The notes below the pieces were generated by a model, which was not told where the DNA came from, did no database searches, and worked only from the letters and a program-made list of their open reading frames with translations. Shown in pieces: positions 16,993 through 26,621 of a stretch of 64,000 bases of DNA; within the stretch, counting starts at the first letter, position 1, and the number at the start of each line of letters is the position of its first letter. Source of the stretch: DASWOJ01 sp964250755 (GTDB taxonomy: Bacteria; Pseudomonadota; Alphaproteobacteria; Acetobacterales; Acetobacteraceae); contig CAXUHB010000008.1 of the NCBI GenBank assembly GCA_964250755.1, forward strand, positions 1 through 64,000, written 5' to 3'. A program made the position numbers and the translations under genes.

Positions 16993-17090
16993 CCCACCTG
17001 CTTTACCGCCTCCCGGGCCGGATTGGAACGGGGTGCCGCGCCTGCCGTCATGTGGCACGCTGAACCCGGTCACGCAGGAAAGGGCAGGGG

Positions 17091-18668
17091 ATGTACAGGC
17101 GCACGGCACTGGCAAGCGGGCTGGCCGCATTGACAGCCCCGCGGATTGCCCGCGGGACCGAGGCCCGTCCGCTCCGCTTCATCCCGCAAGCCGACTTGGC
17201 TGTCCTGGATCCGGTCTGGACCACCAGCTACCAAACCCGTGACCATGCCTTCCTGGTCTATGACACCCTGTTCGGCCAAGACGCCGCCTATGCGCCCCAG
17301 TTGCAGATGCTTGAAGCCGCCGGCCCGTCCACCGACGGCCTGCGCTGGGACCTGCGCCTGCGCCCCGGCCTGCGTTTCCATGACGGCACGCCCGTCCTGG
17401 CCCGGGACTGCGTGGCCAGCATCCGCCGCTGGGGCGCCCGCGACACCTTCGGCCAGGCCTTGCTCGCCGCCACCGACGATCTGTCCGCCCCCGACGACCG
17501 CACCATCATCTTCCGCCTCAGCCGCCCCTTCCCCCTGCTCCCCGACGCCCTCGCCAAGACCGCCCCCAGCCCCTGCTGCATCATGCCCGAACACCTGGCC
17601 GCCACCGACGCCTTCAAGCAGGTGTCCGACGCCACCGGTAGCGGCCCCTACCGCTTCCTGCCCGATGAGCGCATCCCCGGCGCCCGCGTCGCCTACGTCC
17701 GCTTCGACGGCTACGTCCCGCGCGAAGGCGGCACCCCCTCCCGCACCGCCGGCCCCAAGCGCGCCGGGTTCGACCGGGTGGAGTGGCTCGTCATCCCCGA
17801 CGCCGCCATCTCCGGCGCGGCCCTGCAAACCGGGGAGGCCGACTGGTGGCTGGCCGCCAACCCCGACCTGCTGCCCCGCCTGCGCGCCGACCGCCGCCTG
17901 GTCGTCCGCACCCAGGACCCCACCGGCATCATCGGCACCATGCGCTTCAACCAACTCCACCCGCCCTTCGATAGCCCCGCCATCCGCCGCGCCATCCTGG
18001 GTGCCGTCACCCAGGCCGACCACATGCAGGCCGTTTCCGGCCCCGACCGCGCCCTGTGGGCCGACGGCGTCGGCTACTTCTGCCCCGGCACCCCCCTCGC
18101 CAGCGCCGCGGGACTTCAAGCCCTGACCGCCCCCCGAGACCTCGCCCGCAGCCGCCGCGAGCTGGAGGCCGCGGGCTACGCCGGTGAGCGCGTCACCCTC
18201 CTCGTCCCCACCGACATCCCCAGCACCAACGCCCTGGCCGAGGTCACCGCCGACCTGTTCCGCCGCCTCGGCCTCAACCTGGACGCCCAAACCATGGATT
18301 GGGGCACCGCCGTCCAGCGCCGCACCAACAAGGAGCCGCCCGACCGCGGCGGCTGGAGCGTCTTCCAAACCAGCTGGTCCGGCCTGGACCACGCCACCCC
18401 CGCCGGCCACCCCTTCCTGCGCGGCAACGCCCTGCAAGCCGCCCCCGGCTGGCCCAGCAGCCCGGCACTGGAAGCCTTGCGGGAGGACTGGCTGCGTGCC
18501 GACGGCCTTGCAGCCCAGCGCACCTTGGCCGAACGCATCCAGCTCCAGGCCTTCCAGGACGTGCCCTATGTCCCGCTCGGCCAGCAGTTCCAGCAGACGG
18601 CGCACCGTGCGGAACTCACGGGCATCCTGCCGGGCATGCCGGTGTTCTGGAACGTGACGCGGGGATAG
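17091..18668 (+). CDS. ABC transporter substrate-binding protein (peptide type, SBP_bac_5)
   Basis: A 525-aa periplasmic binding protein of cluster C (dipeptide, oligopeptide or nickel type). It has a short Tat-like signal (MYRRTALASGLAALTAPRIARG). The family motif around LRPGLRFHDGTPVLARDCVAS is at about 90-112, TGSGPYRF at about 183, and the late segment VPYVPLGQQFQ is typical. A GGGG stretch directly before the ATG serves as ribosome-binding site. No permease or ATPase gene is adjacent, so it is an orphan receptor that must use a transporter encoded elsewhere. The ligand cannot be read from the sequence. Its 3' end lies against the 3' end of the tmRNA gene (convergent). Confidence 0.88.
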   Translation: MYRRTALASGLAALTAPRIARGTEARPLRFIPQADLAVLDPVWTTSYQTRDHAFLVYDTLFGQDAAYAPQLQMLEAAGPSTDGLRWDLRLRPGLRFHDGTPVLARDCVASIRRWGARDTFGQALLAATDDLSAPDDRTIIFRLSRPFPLLPDALAKTAPSPCCIMPEHLAATDAFKQVSDATGSGPYRFLPDERIPGARVAYVRFDGYVPREGGTPSRTAGPKRAGFDRVEWLVIPDAAISGAALQTGEADWWLAANPDLLPRLRADRRLVVRTQDPTGIIGTMRFNQLHPPFDSPAIRRAILGAVTQADHMQAVSGPDRALWADGVGYFCPGTPLASAAGLQALTAPRDLARSRRELEAAGYAGERVTLLVPTDIPSTNALAEVTADLFRRLGLNLDAQTMDWGTAVQRRTNKEPPDRGGWSVFQTSWSGLDHATPAGHPFLRGNALQAAPGWPSSPALEALREDWLRADGLAAQRTLAERIQLQAFQDVPYVPLGQQFQQTAHRAELTGILPGMPVFWNVTRG

Positions 18669-18671
18669 TGG

Positions 18672-18965
18672 GGGGTTTCTGTTGCCCGGTACCCCCCGGA
18701 CCGCGCGTGTCACTGCTTACGCAGCGATCGCGAGCGCCTCATGATTGTCATTGGCACTTGTGATATGACCCGATAACGGCGGTATCATGCCGGGCAAAAG
18801 GCAGGTCTTTACTACGCGTGTCGAGCCTGTGTCGCCCCCGCATCCACCCCGGGAAGGGATGGTGGAGGCGCCGGGCACTGCCCCCGGGTCCACAACGCTT
18901 ATTCCAACTGCCGTTTATCACCATAGCCGTTGTTACAGCCCCTTCGATGTAGGCCACTCCGGCCG
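18672..18965 (-). ncRNA. ssrA: transfer-messenger RNA, circularly permuted two-piece form
   Basis: Read on the minus strand, the acceptor piece comes first and ends in CGCCUCC-ACCA with the 3' A at 18860. After an intervening segment the coding piece starts at 18839 with GGGGGCG. These two 7-mers pair as an acceptor stem with a G-U at the third pair, the identity element for alanyl-tRNA synthetase. The T-arm CCGGG-GGCAGUG-CCCGG has a non-canonical loop. The coding piece continues with a GGCUCGAC segment and contains the tag frame at 18755-18717: GCC AAU GAC AAU CAU GAG GCG CUC GCG AUC GCU GCG UAA, giving ANDNHEALAIAA. A GGGGGG/CCCCCC stem follows. The outer ends (18965 and 18672) are estimated. 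Permuted genes of this kind are the rule in Alphaproteobacteria; processing removes the spacer. Confidence 0.94.
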
Positions 18966-18987
18966 CTAGAACAAGAGGCACGTTGCC

Positions 18988-19025
18988 TGCTCCCTCCTCC
19001 TCCGGGAGAGGGCCGGGGTGGGGGA
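18988..19025. repeat. single arm of the dispersed GGGAGAGGG palindromic repeat
   Basis: The stretch contains CTCCGGGAGAGGGCCGGGG and belongs to the same family as the paired arms at 31914, 34507 and 55901. Only one arm is present here; no inverted partner is seen within 150 bp. It lies between the tmRNA promoter side and thyX, about 70 bp upstream of the thyX start. Confidence 0.65.
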
Positions 19026-19097
19026 AGCCAAGCAGCGCCATGTCCGCCAAGAGCGGCACTACTCCCAATCCCGGAACCCCAGTGCTACTCTCACCCC

Positions 19098-20036
19098 ATG
19101 CCCCTGACCCAAGACCAGCTCGCCGAAGTCGCCGCCCAGCGCGTCGCCGCGCACCCCACCCTACGCGCCACGGTCCCCGCGCTGGAGGCCATGCTCTACC
19201 AACCTCTCCAAGTCCTGGACCACGGCTTCGTCCGCGTTGTGGACTACATGGGCGACGACGGCGCCGTCGTTCAAGCCGCCCGCGTCAGCTACGGCCGCGG
19301 CACCCGCCGTGTCTCCGAGGATGCCGGCCTGATCCGCTATCTCATGCGCCACCGCCACAGCACGCCGTTCGAGATGTGCGAGATCAAGTTCCACGTGAAG
19401 CTTCCCATCTTCGTGGCCCGGCAGTGGATACGCCACCGCACCGCCAACGTGAACGAATACTCCGCCCGCTACTCCATCCTCGACCGCGAGTTCTACATCC
19501 CCGCCCCCGAGCACCTCGCCGCCCAAAGCAGCATCAACCGCCAAGGCCGCGGCGAGGTCCTGCAAGGCGACGAAGCCGCCGAGGTCCTGCACCTTCTCCG
19601 CCAGGACGCCACCCAGACCTACGACCACTACGCCCACATGCTGAACGAGACCCCCGACGGCCAACCTGCCGACCCCGCCCGCCAGGGCCTGGCCCGCGAA
19701 CTCGCCCGCATGAACCTGACCCTCAACACCTACACACAATGGTACTGGAAAGCCGACCTCCACAACCTCCTCGGCTTCCTCTCCCTCCGCGCCGACAGCC
19801 ACGCCCAGTACGAGATCAGGGCCTACGCCGACGTGATGCTGAACGCCGTCCAAGCCTGGGTCCCCCTGACCTTTCAAGCCTTCCAAGACTACCGCATGGG
19901 CGCCGTCACCCTCTCCGCAGGGATGCTTGCCGTAGTGCGGCAGATGCTGGCTGGCGAACTGGTGGACCAGGCCGGAAGCAGGTTGTCGAAGCGCGAGTGG
20001 GCCGAATTGATGGAGGTTCTTGGGCGGGATGCTTAG
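19098..20036 (+). CDS. thyX: FAD-dependent thymidylate synthase
   Basis: Makes dTMP from dUMP with methylene-tetrahydrofolate and FAD/NADPH, unrelated to ThyA. The product is 312 aa, long for the family but normal for Alphaproteobacteria. The diagnostic ThyX motif RHRTANVNEYSARYS is at 112-126, preceded by the FARQWIRH-like VARQWIRH. The C-terminal part has LHNLLGFLSLR and YEIRAYADVM, which contact the nucleotide and flavin. I chose the ATG before PLTQDQLAEV. The upstream frame reads into the repeat at 18988 and is not coding. Confidence 0.96.
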   Translation: MPLTQDQLAEVAAQRVAAHPTLRATVPALEAMLYQPLQVLDHGFVRVVDYMGDDGAVVQAARVSYGRGTRRVSEDAGLIRYLMRHRHSTPFEMCEIKFHVKLPIFVARQWIRHRTANVNEYSARYSILDREFYIPAPEHLAAQSSINRQGRGEVLQGDEAAEVLHLLRQDATQTYDHYAHMLNETPDGQPADPARQGLARELARMNLTLNTYTQWYWKADLHNLLGFLSLRADSHAQYEIRAYADVMLNAVQAWVPLTFQAFQDYRMGAVTLSAGMLAVVRQMLAGELVDQAGSRLSKREWAELMEVLGRDA

Positions 20037-20116
20037 CCCCGCGGTGGCGCCACACTCTGGATCAACGTGCTACGTCGCTTAGCATGTAAGGATAACGGCT
20101 CCTGCGAGCTTAAAGC

Positions 20117-20524
20117 TCAGAGGCCTTGCTGACCTGTTACGCTGTTGGCTTCTAAGTTGGATAGGTCAGCCTTGAGGAGACATAATGCCTTCCATCGGTC
20201 GTAGATGCCAAACCAGATGAGAAGCATGAAGAAGGTGATTGATCCACCATAGGTCCACTGGATCAGTATAACCGCGCAGCCTGGCAGCAGACACATAAGC
20301 GCCCGCCACATCCACCAGGCGCCCATGTTACGGGCAGACCAATCATCTGCGACGCTGCTGTCGGCGCTCCACGGAGTGGAAGCCTGTGGCTGAGCGCGTG
20401 CTGCCTCGGGCGAACCAGGCACCGCCATAGCCAGCACCCGGCTCCGGAGGCGCAACCGCGCAACATCAGTCACCTGGATTATGAATAAGCTAATCAGGAT
20501 GCTGACGGCAGTTAAAACCGGCAT
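20117..20524 (-). CDS. hypothetical membrane protein, 135 aa
   Basis: An unrecognised small protein with three hydrophobic segments: residues 4-18, about 72-92 (MWRALMCLLPGCAVILIQW) and about 94-107 (ITFFMLLIWFGIY). A polar Ser/Ala/Asp-rich stretch lies between the first two. Its GC content is clearly lower than that of the flanking genes, and codons such as ATA and TTA are used. It looks like a recently acquired or fast-evolving gene. AGGA lies eight bases before the ATG. It is isolated between thyX (convergent) and the Rieske gene (same strand, 47 bp away). Confidence 0.55.
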   Translation of the reverse strand: MPVLTAVSILISLFIIQVTDVARLRLRSRVLAMAVPGSPEAARAQPQASTPWSADSSVADDWSARNMGAWWMWRALMCLLPGCAVILIQWTYGGSITFFMLLIWFGIYDRWKALCLLKADLSNLEANSVTGQQGL

Positions 20525-20571
20525 CCTGGTCCTACCTTATATCGCGCAAGGCTGGGTGCAACCACCCCTAA

Positions 20572-21642
20572 TCAACTCCGCCATCGCAGCACCTGCCCCC
20601 GCAACGGATTGACAAAATCCCGCCCCTCCTCCCGAGCCGCCAAGTACTCCCGCTTCAACCGCATATACCACCGCACCTGCGTATCCGGGTCCCCCACGAA
20701 CAAGGGCGGCGGCGGCGCCGGGTTGCCCATCAGCCGCACCGCCACCGTCCGGTCCTGCCCCAGGAAGTCCCGCGCCATCCACGCCATCAGCGGCTTCACC
20801 GGCGCCAGCCAGGGCATCGTCCAATACGCGCAGTAATGCACGTCCGTCTCCGTCGCGGAGATCGGCGTCGCCGCCGCAATGATGCAGGCGCTATGCCGGC
20901 TCCCATGGATGTGCTCGATCCGCACCCCCGGCAACTGGATGCTGATGTCTATGTGGACATCCTTGCCCAGCAGCCGATACGGGTTCCCTCCCTGCTTCAG
21001 GTGATGCCGCAGCATCCGGAACCCCATGCCGTCCGGCACGAACTCCTTCTCCTTCAGCCGCAGGTTCGCCGCCGGGTTCCGCTTCCACCAGCTCGACGTA
21101 TGCACGAACGCAGGGTGCCCCGGGTCGAAGAACCCCATCGCCGCCAGGTCCACCCCGCACGGAAAGCGCATCGTGGTCGAGACCTGCGGCACCGCATCCC
21201 CAAACCCCGGCGCCTCCGGCACCGCCCCCGGCTCCCCATCCCCCACGAACACCCAGATGTTTCCTTGCACCTCCCGCGCCGGCCGCGTCCGCAGCCGGAA
21301 CCGCCCCGGGTCCGTCCCGTCGCCCGGCGCAAGCGACGGTATCTCCGTGCAGCACCCGTCGCTGCTGCGGAACACCCATCCATGGTAGCAGCATCGCAGG
21401 CTCTCCCCGTCGAAGGACCCATGCCGCATCGGCATCCCCCGGTGCGGGCAGCTGTCCCCCACCGCGAACACGCTTCCATCGGGCCGCCGCCCCAGCAGCA
21501 GGTCCTCCCCCAGCAGCCGCACCGGCAGCGTCCGTCCCCGCCGCACCGCCTTGCCCGCCACCGCGAGATACCAGAACCCCCGCAGCATCCCGTCCGTAAC
21601 CAGGTCCGCCCGGTCCGTCGTCCGGCCTGTCAAACCGTCCAT
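20572..21642 (-). CDS. Rieske [2Fe-2S] non-heme iron oxygenase, alpha-subunit type
   Basis: A 356-aa ring-hydroxylating or demethylating oxygenase. The Rieske domain occupies about residues 20-130, with ligands Cys65-His67 (CPHRG) and Cys85-His87 (CYHGW). The catalytic iron site follows as D-x2-H-x4-H in FFDPGHPAFVH at about 170. Overall length and layout resemble the vanillate demethylase/PobA-like group rather than benzoate-type enzymes. No reductase or ferredoxin gene is next to it, so electrons must come from a partner elsewhere; the substrate is unknown. The ATG lies 5 bp after the mrp stop, so it should be co-transcribed with that iron-sulfur carrier gene. Confidence 0.88.
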   Translation of the reverse strand: MDGLTGRTTDRADLVTDGMLRGFWYLAVAGKAVRRGRTLPVRLLGEDLLLGRRPDGSVFAVGDSCPHRGMPMRHGSFDGESLRCCYHGWVFRSSDGCCTEIPSLAPGDGTDPGRFRLRTRPAREVQGNIWVFVGDGEPGAVPEAPGFGDAVPQVSTTMRFPCGVDLAAMGFFDPGHPAFVHTSSWWKRNPAANLRLKEKEFVPDGMGFRMLRHHLKQGGNPYRLLGKDVHIDISIQLPGVRIEHIHGSRHSACIIAAATPISATETDVHYCAYWTMPWLAPVKPLMAWMARDFLGQDRTVAVRLMGNPAPPPPLFVGDPDTQVRWYMRLKREYLAAREEGRDFVNPLRGQVLRWRS

Positions 21643-21647
21643 CAGCC

Positions 21648-22772
21648 CTAATCCATCACGATCCGCGGTGCGGCCGCAGCCTGCCGCCCCGCCAGCCCAT
21701 CCCAAACCCGCGCCGCTATCGCCCGGAACGCCCCCGCCGCCGCGCTGTCCGGCGCGGCCGCCGTGATCGGCGTCCCCGCATCCCCCGTCACCCGTATGTC
21801 CAGCAGCAGCGGCACCTCCCCCAGGAACGGGATGCCCAGCGCCTCCGCCTCCCGCCGCGCGCCCCCGTGCCCGAACAGCTCCGTCACGTGCCCGCAGTTC
21901 GGGCAACTGAAGGTGCTCATGTTCTCGACCAGTCCCAGCACCGGCACCATCGTCTTCTCGAACATCCGCACCCCGCGCCGCGCATCAATCAGCGCGATGT
22001 CCTGCGGCGTGCTGACGATCACCGCGCCTGACAGGCTGACCCGCTGAGCCATCGTCAACTGCGCGTCTCCCGTGCCCGGCGGCATGTCCACCACGAGCAC
22101 GTCCAGCGCCCCCCACAGCACCTGCCCCATCATCTGCTCCAGCGCGCCCATCACCATCGGCCCCCGCCAGATCATCGCCGTGTCCGGGCTGACCAGGAAC
22201 CCAACCGACATCGCCTCCAGGCCCCAGGCCCGCAGCGGCACCATGCTGCCGTCCCGCACCTCCGGTTTGGCGGACAGGCCCAGCATCCGCGGCAGGCTTG
22301 GCCCATGGACGTCCGCATCCAGCAGCCCCACTGCAAGTCCCTGCTGCGCCAGCGCCACCGCCAGGTTCACCGCCGTGGTGCTCTTGCCCACGCCTCCCTT
22401 GCCCGACGCCACCGCGACGATGTGCTTCACCTGCGGCAGCAGCAGCGCCTTCTCCGCCTTGCCGGCCGGCGCCGGACGGTGGCTGTGCGGGGCAGGGACC
22501 ACCGCCGCCCGATGCGCCGTCAGCACCGCCGTCGCATTCACCACCCCGGGCTGCCGGCCCAGCAGCGCCTGGGCCGCTGCCCGCACCGGCTCCAGCGCCG
22601 CCGCAGCCTCCCGGTCGGCCCGCAGCGCCAGATGCACCAGCCCGTCCCGCGCCTCCAGGCTGTCCACCAGCCCGGCGGCCACGATGTCCCGCCCCGTCCG
22701 CGGGTCGGCCAGCGTGCGCAGGCACTCCCGCAAGGCGTCGGCGGTCGGGCGGGCGGTGGAAGCGGTGCTCAT
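21648..22772 (-). CDS. apbC: Mrp/ApbC family iron-sulfur cluster carrier ATPase
   Basis: A P-loop ATPase of the Mrp/NBP35 family that carries or assembles [4Fe-4S] clusters. The product is 374 aa. Residues 5-80 are an N-terminal MIP18/DUF59-like domain. The deviant Walker A GKGGVGKSTT is at about 124-133. DADVHGPSLPRMLG and VVDMPPGTGDAQL are conserved ATPase segments. The cluster-binding C-x-x-C is in FSCPNCGH at about 283. It is divergent from hflK, sharing a 119-bp promoter interval. It may supply the clusters of the Rieske protein encoded directly downstream. Confidence 0.94.
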   Translation of the reverse strand: MSTASTARPTADALRECLRTLADPRTGRDIVAAGLVDSLEARDGLVHLALRADREAAAALEPVRAAAQALLGRQPGVVNATAVLTAHRAAVVPAPHSHRPAPAGKAEKALLLPQVKHIVAVASGKGGVGKSTTAVNLAVALAQQGLAVGLLDADVHGPSLPRMLGLSAKPEVRDGSMVPLRAWGLEAMSVGFLVSPDTAMIWRGPMVMGALEQMMGQVLWGALDVLVVDMPPGTGDAQLTMAQRVSLSGAVIVSTPQDIALIDARRGVRMFEKTMVPVLGLVENMSTFSCPNCGHVTELFGHGGARREAEALGIPFLGEVPLLLDIRVTGDAGTPITAAAPDSAAAGAFRAIAARVWDGLAGRQAAAAPRIVMD

Positions 22773-22891
22773 TGCTTGTATATCCCCTAGTCGCGGTCAA
22801 TATGGGGCGGAACCGCATCGCGCCGATATGGCGAGGGCGCAGTCCTGCTGCGAACCGCCGCGCCGCAAACGTCTGGAGCCACCCCACCCCT

Positions 22892-24082
22892 ATGTCCTGG
22901 AACAACGGCGGCGGCCCCTCCCCATGGGGGACGCCCGGCAACCCGCCCCCGCGCAAGCCCACCCCGCCTGGACGCGGCCCCTGGGGCGGCGGCGGCGGCC
23001 CGCAGGACCTGAATGATATGCTGGCCCGCATCCAAGAGGGTGTGCGCCGCGCCCTGCCCGGCGGACCCGGCAGCGGCCGCGGCACCGCTGCCAATCCACG
23101 GCTGATCGGCCTCATCGCCCTTGTCGGCGTCGTCGCCTGGCTCGCAAGCGGCTTCTACCGCGTCCAGCCAGACCAGGAGGGCGTCGTTCTCCGCTTCGGC
23201 GCCTTCGTCGGCAAGACCGCTCCCGGCCTGAACTACCACATCCCCTGGCCTGTCGAAACCGCGCTGACCCCCGCCACCACCCTCATCAACCGCATCGAGG
23301 TCGGCTACAGCGGCGCACCCGACACCGCCCGCACCTACCCCGGCAGCGACACGGGCCGCGAGGGCGGACGCACCGCCACCCGCGACGTCCCCCAGGAAGC
23401 CCTGATGCTGACCGGCGACGAGAACATCATAGACATCAACCTCTCCGTCTTCTGGCGCATCCGCGACGCCGGCGCCTACCTCTTTAACGCCCGCCGCCCC
23501 GAATACACCGTCAAGTCCGCCGCCGAGAGCATGATGCGCGAGGTCATCGGCCGTACCCCCATTCAGCCCGCCCTGACCGAAGCCCGCGCCCGCATTGAGG
23601 AGCAGGTGAAGGCCGGCACCCAGGCCATCCTGGACCAGTACGGCACCGGCGTGGAGATCACCCAGGTCCAGCTGCAGAAGGTGGACCCGCCCAACGCCGT
23701 CATCGAGAGCTTCCGCGACGTGCAGCGCGCCAACACCGACGCCGAGACCGCCCGCAACGAGGCCGAGAGTTACCGTAACGACATTGTCCCCCGCGCCCGC
23801 GGCGATGCCGCTCGTTTGACCGCCGAGGCCGACGGCGCCCGCCAGGCCAACATCGCCGAGGCCGCAGGCCAGACCCAGCGATTCCTTAGCGTTTACAACG
23901 CCTATATCCAAGCCAAGGATGTGACGCTGCGCCGTCTCTACATCGAGACTATGCAGGAGATCCTCACCAAGTCCCCCAGCATCGTCGTGGACGACCGCCT
24001 GCGCGGCATCGTTCCCTACTTGCCGCTGGACGCTGTAAGGCCCGCTGGCCCGGCCCAGCCCGCCCAGGGAGCCGCCCGATGA
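22892..24082 (+). CDS. hflK: HflK, FtsH protease modulator
   Basis: A 396-aa SPFH/band-7 membrane protein that assembles with HflC around the FtsH AAA protease and controls membrane protein turnover. Residues 1-65 are a Gly/Pro-rich cytoplasmic leader. Residues 71-88 form the single transmembrane helix. The SPFH domain starts VQPDQEGVVLRFG and continues to about 260. A long charged coiled-coil region follows (EARARIEEQV, then NEAESYRNDIVPRARGDAARL). The C-terminal tail is short. I chose the ATG before SWNNGGG. Four bases overlap hflC (ATGA). Confidence 0.95.
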   Translation: MSWNNGGGPSPWGTPGNPPPRKPTPPGRGPWGGGGGPQDLNDMLARIQEGVRRALPGGPGSGRGTAANPRLIGLIALVGVVAWLASGFYRVQPDQEGVVLRFGAFVGKTAPGLNYHIPWPVETALTPATTLINRIEVGYSGAPDTARTYPGSDTGREGGRTATRDVPQEALMLTGDENIIDINLSVFWRIRDAGAYLFNARRPEYTVKSAAESMMREVIGRTPIQPALTEARARIEEQVKAGTQAILDQYGTGVEITQVQLQKVDPPNAVIESFRDVQRANTDAETARNEAESYRNDIVPRARGDAARLTAEADGARQANIAEAAGQTQRFLSVYNAYIQAKDVTLRRLYIETMQEILTKSPSIVVDDRLRGIVPYLPLDAVRPAGPAQPAQGAAR

Positions 24083-24957
24083 ACCTCCCCACGAACCGCC
24101 TTGCCGCCGTTGGCATCGTTGCCGCCGTCCTGCTCGTGCTCGCCGCCGCCAGCCTGTTCACCGTGGCCCAAACCCAGCAGGTCCTCATCACCCAATTCGG
24201 CGAACCCCGCCGTGTCATCACCGAGCCGGGTCTGCACGCCAAGGTCCCCTTCGTGCAGACCGTCATCAGCTTCGACCGCCGCCTGCTGGACTACGAGACC
24301 CCCGGCGAGGAGGTTATCCTCTCTGACCAGCGCCGCCTGATCGTGGACAGCTTCACCCGCTTCCGCATTACCGATCCGCTGCGCTACTTCCAGACCGTCG
24401 GTCCCTCCGAAAACAACATCCGCGCCCGGCTCAACTCCGTCGTCACCTCCGCCCTCCGCCGCGTGCTCGGCAACGAGACCCTGCTGAACGTCCTGTCCAA
24501 CGAGCGTGGCCGCATCATGGGCCTGGTCCGCGGCCAGGTGACGGACGAGATGCGCCAATTCGGCGTGACGGTCGAGGACGTGCGCCTTCGCCGCGCCGAC
24601 CTGCCCGAGGAGAACACCACCGCCATCCTCAACCGCATGAAGTCCGAGCGCGAGCGCATCGCCCGCCAACTCCGCGCCGAGGGCGCCGAGGCGTCTCTGC
24701 GCATCCGCGCCGACGCCGAGCGCGACAAGACCGTCCTCCTGGCCCGCGCCCGCGCCGAGTCCGACCGTCTCCGTGGCGAGGGTGAGAGCGAATCCACCAA
24801 GATCTATGCGGACGCCTATGGCCGCGATCCCGAGTTCTTCAGCGTCTACCGCACCCTGCAGGCCTACCGCGAAACTTTCGCCACCGGCCAGTCCCGGCTG
24901 GTCCTGACCCCTGACGGCGATTTCCTGCGCCTGCTGCGCGAGGCCCCAAAGCCGTGA
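24079..24957 (+). CDS. hflC: HflC, FtsH protease modulator
   Basis: The 292-aa partner of HflK. It has an N-terminal transmembrane helix (residues 9-28), a SPFH domain beginning VAQTQQVLITQFGEPRRV, and a coiled-coil part containing the highly conserved MKSERERIARQLRAEGAEAS segment at about 190. RDPEFFSVYRTLQAY, near the C-terminus, is diagnostic for HflC. It is translationally coupled to hflK and is followed 78 bp later by degP. The order hflK-hflC-degP is typical for Rhodospirillales and groups membrane and periplasmic quality control. Confidence 0.96.
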   Translation: MNLPTNRLAAVGIVAAVLLVLAAASLFTVAQTQQVLITQFGEPRRVITEPGLHAKVPFVQTVISFDRRLLDYETPGEEVILSDQRRLIVDSFTRFRITDPLRYFQTVGPSENNIRARLNSVVTSALRRVLGNETLLNVLSNERGRIMGLVRGQVTDEMRQFGVTVEDVRLRRADLPEENTTAILNRMKSERERIARQLRAEGAEASLRIRADAERDKTVLLARARAESDRLRGEGESESTKIYADAYGRDPEFFSVYRTLQAYRETFATGQSRLVLTPDGDFLRLLREAPKP

Positions 24958-25035
24958 TCCCTGTTGCAAGCGGCTTCGCCTTCATATGTAGCCTGACGAC
25001 TGGCCCCAAACCGGCCCATTCCTGGAGGTTCTGAC

Positions 25036-26580
<1,545 letters not shown>

Positions 26581-26588
26581 GCCAGGCT

Positions 26589-26615
26589 GGAACCCGGGCC
26601 GCCGGCCCGGGTTCC
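26589..26615 (+). terminator. 12-bp perfect hairpin after degP
   Basis: GGAACCCGGGCC, loop GCC, GGCCCGGGTTCC. The stem is perfect and starts 9 bp after the degP stop. No T-run follows on the plus strand, so it may be a weak or Rho-assisted terminator. It also ends only 7 bp before the exonuclease ATG and could hide that start. Confidence 0.6.
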
Positions 26616-26621
26616 ATCTCC

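Noticed and set aside
17070..18713. Minus-strand open frame of 547 codons, Gly/Ala/Val-rich
   Set aside because: It is the complement of the clear peptide-binding protein gene at 17091-18668.
18748..19068. Minus-strand frame with peptide VAYIEGAVTTAMVINGS
   Set aside because: It is translation of the tmRNA acceptor piece and not a protein gene.
24958..25035. Sigma-70 promoter before degP (TTGCAA ... TATGTA)
   Set aside because: The spacing is only 15 bp and the match is weak. An extracytoplasmic or heat-shock promoter is equally possible, so no call was made.
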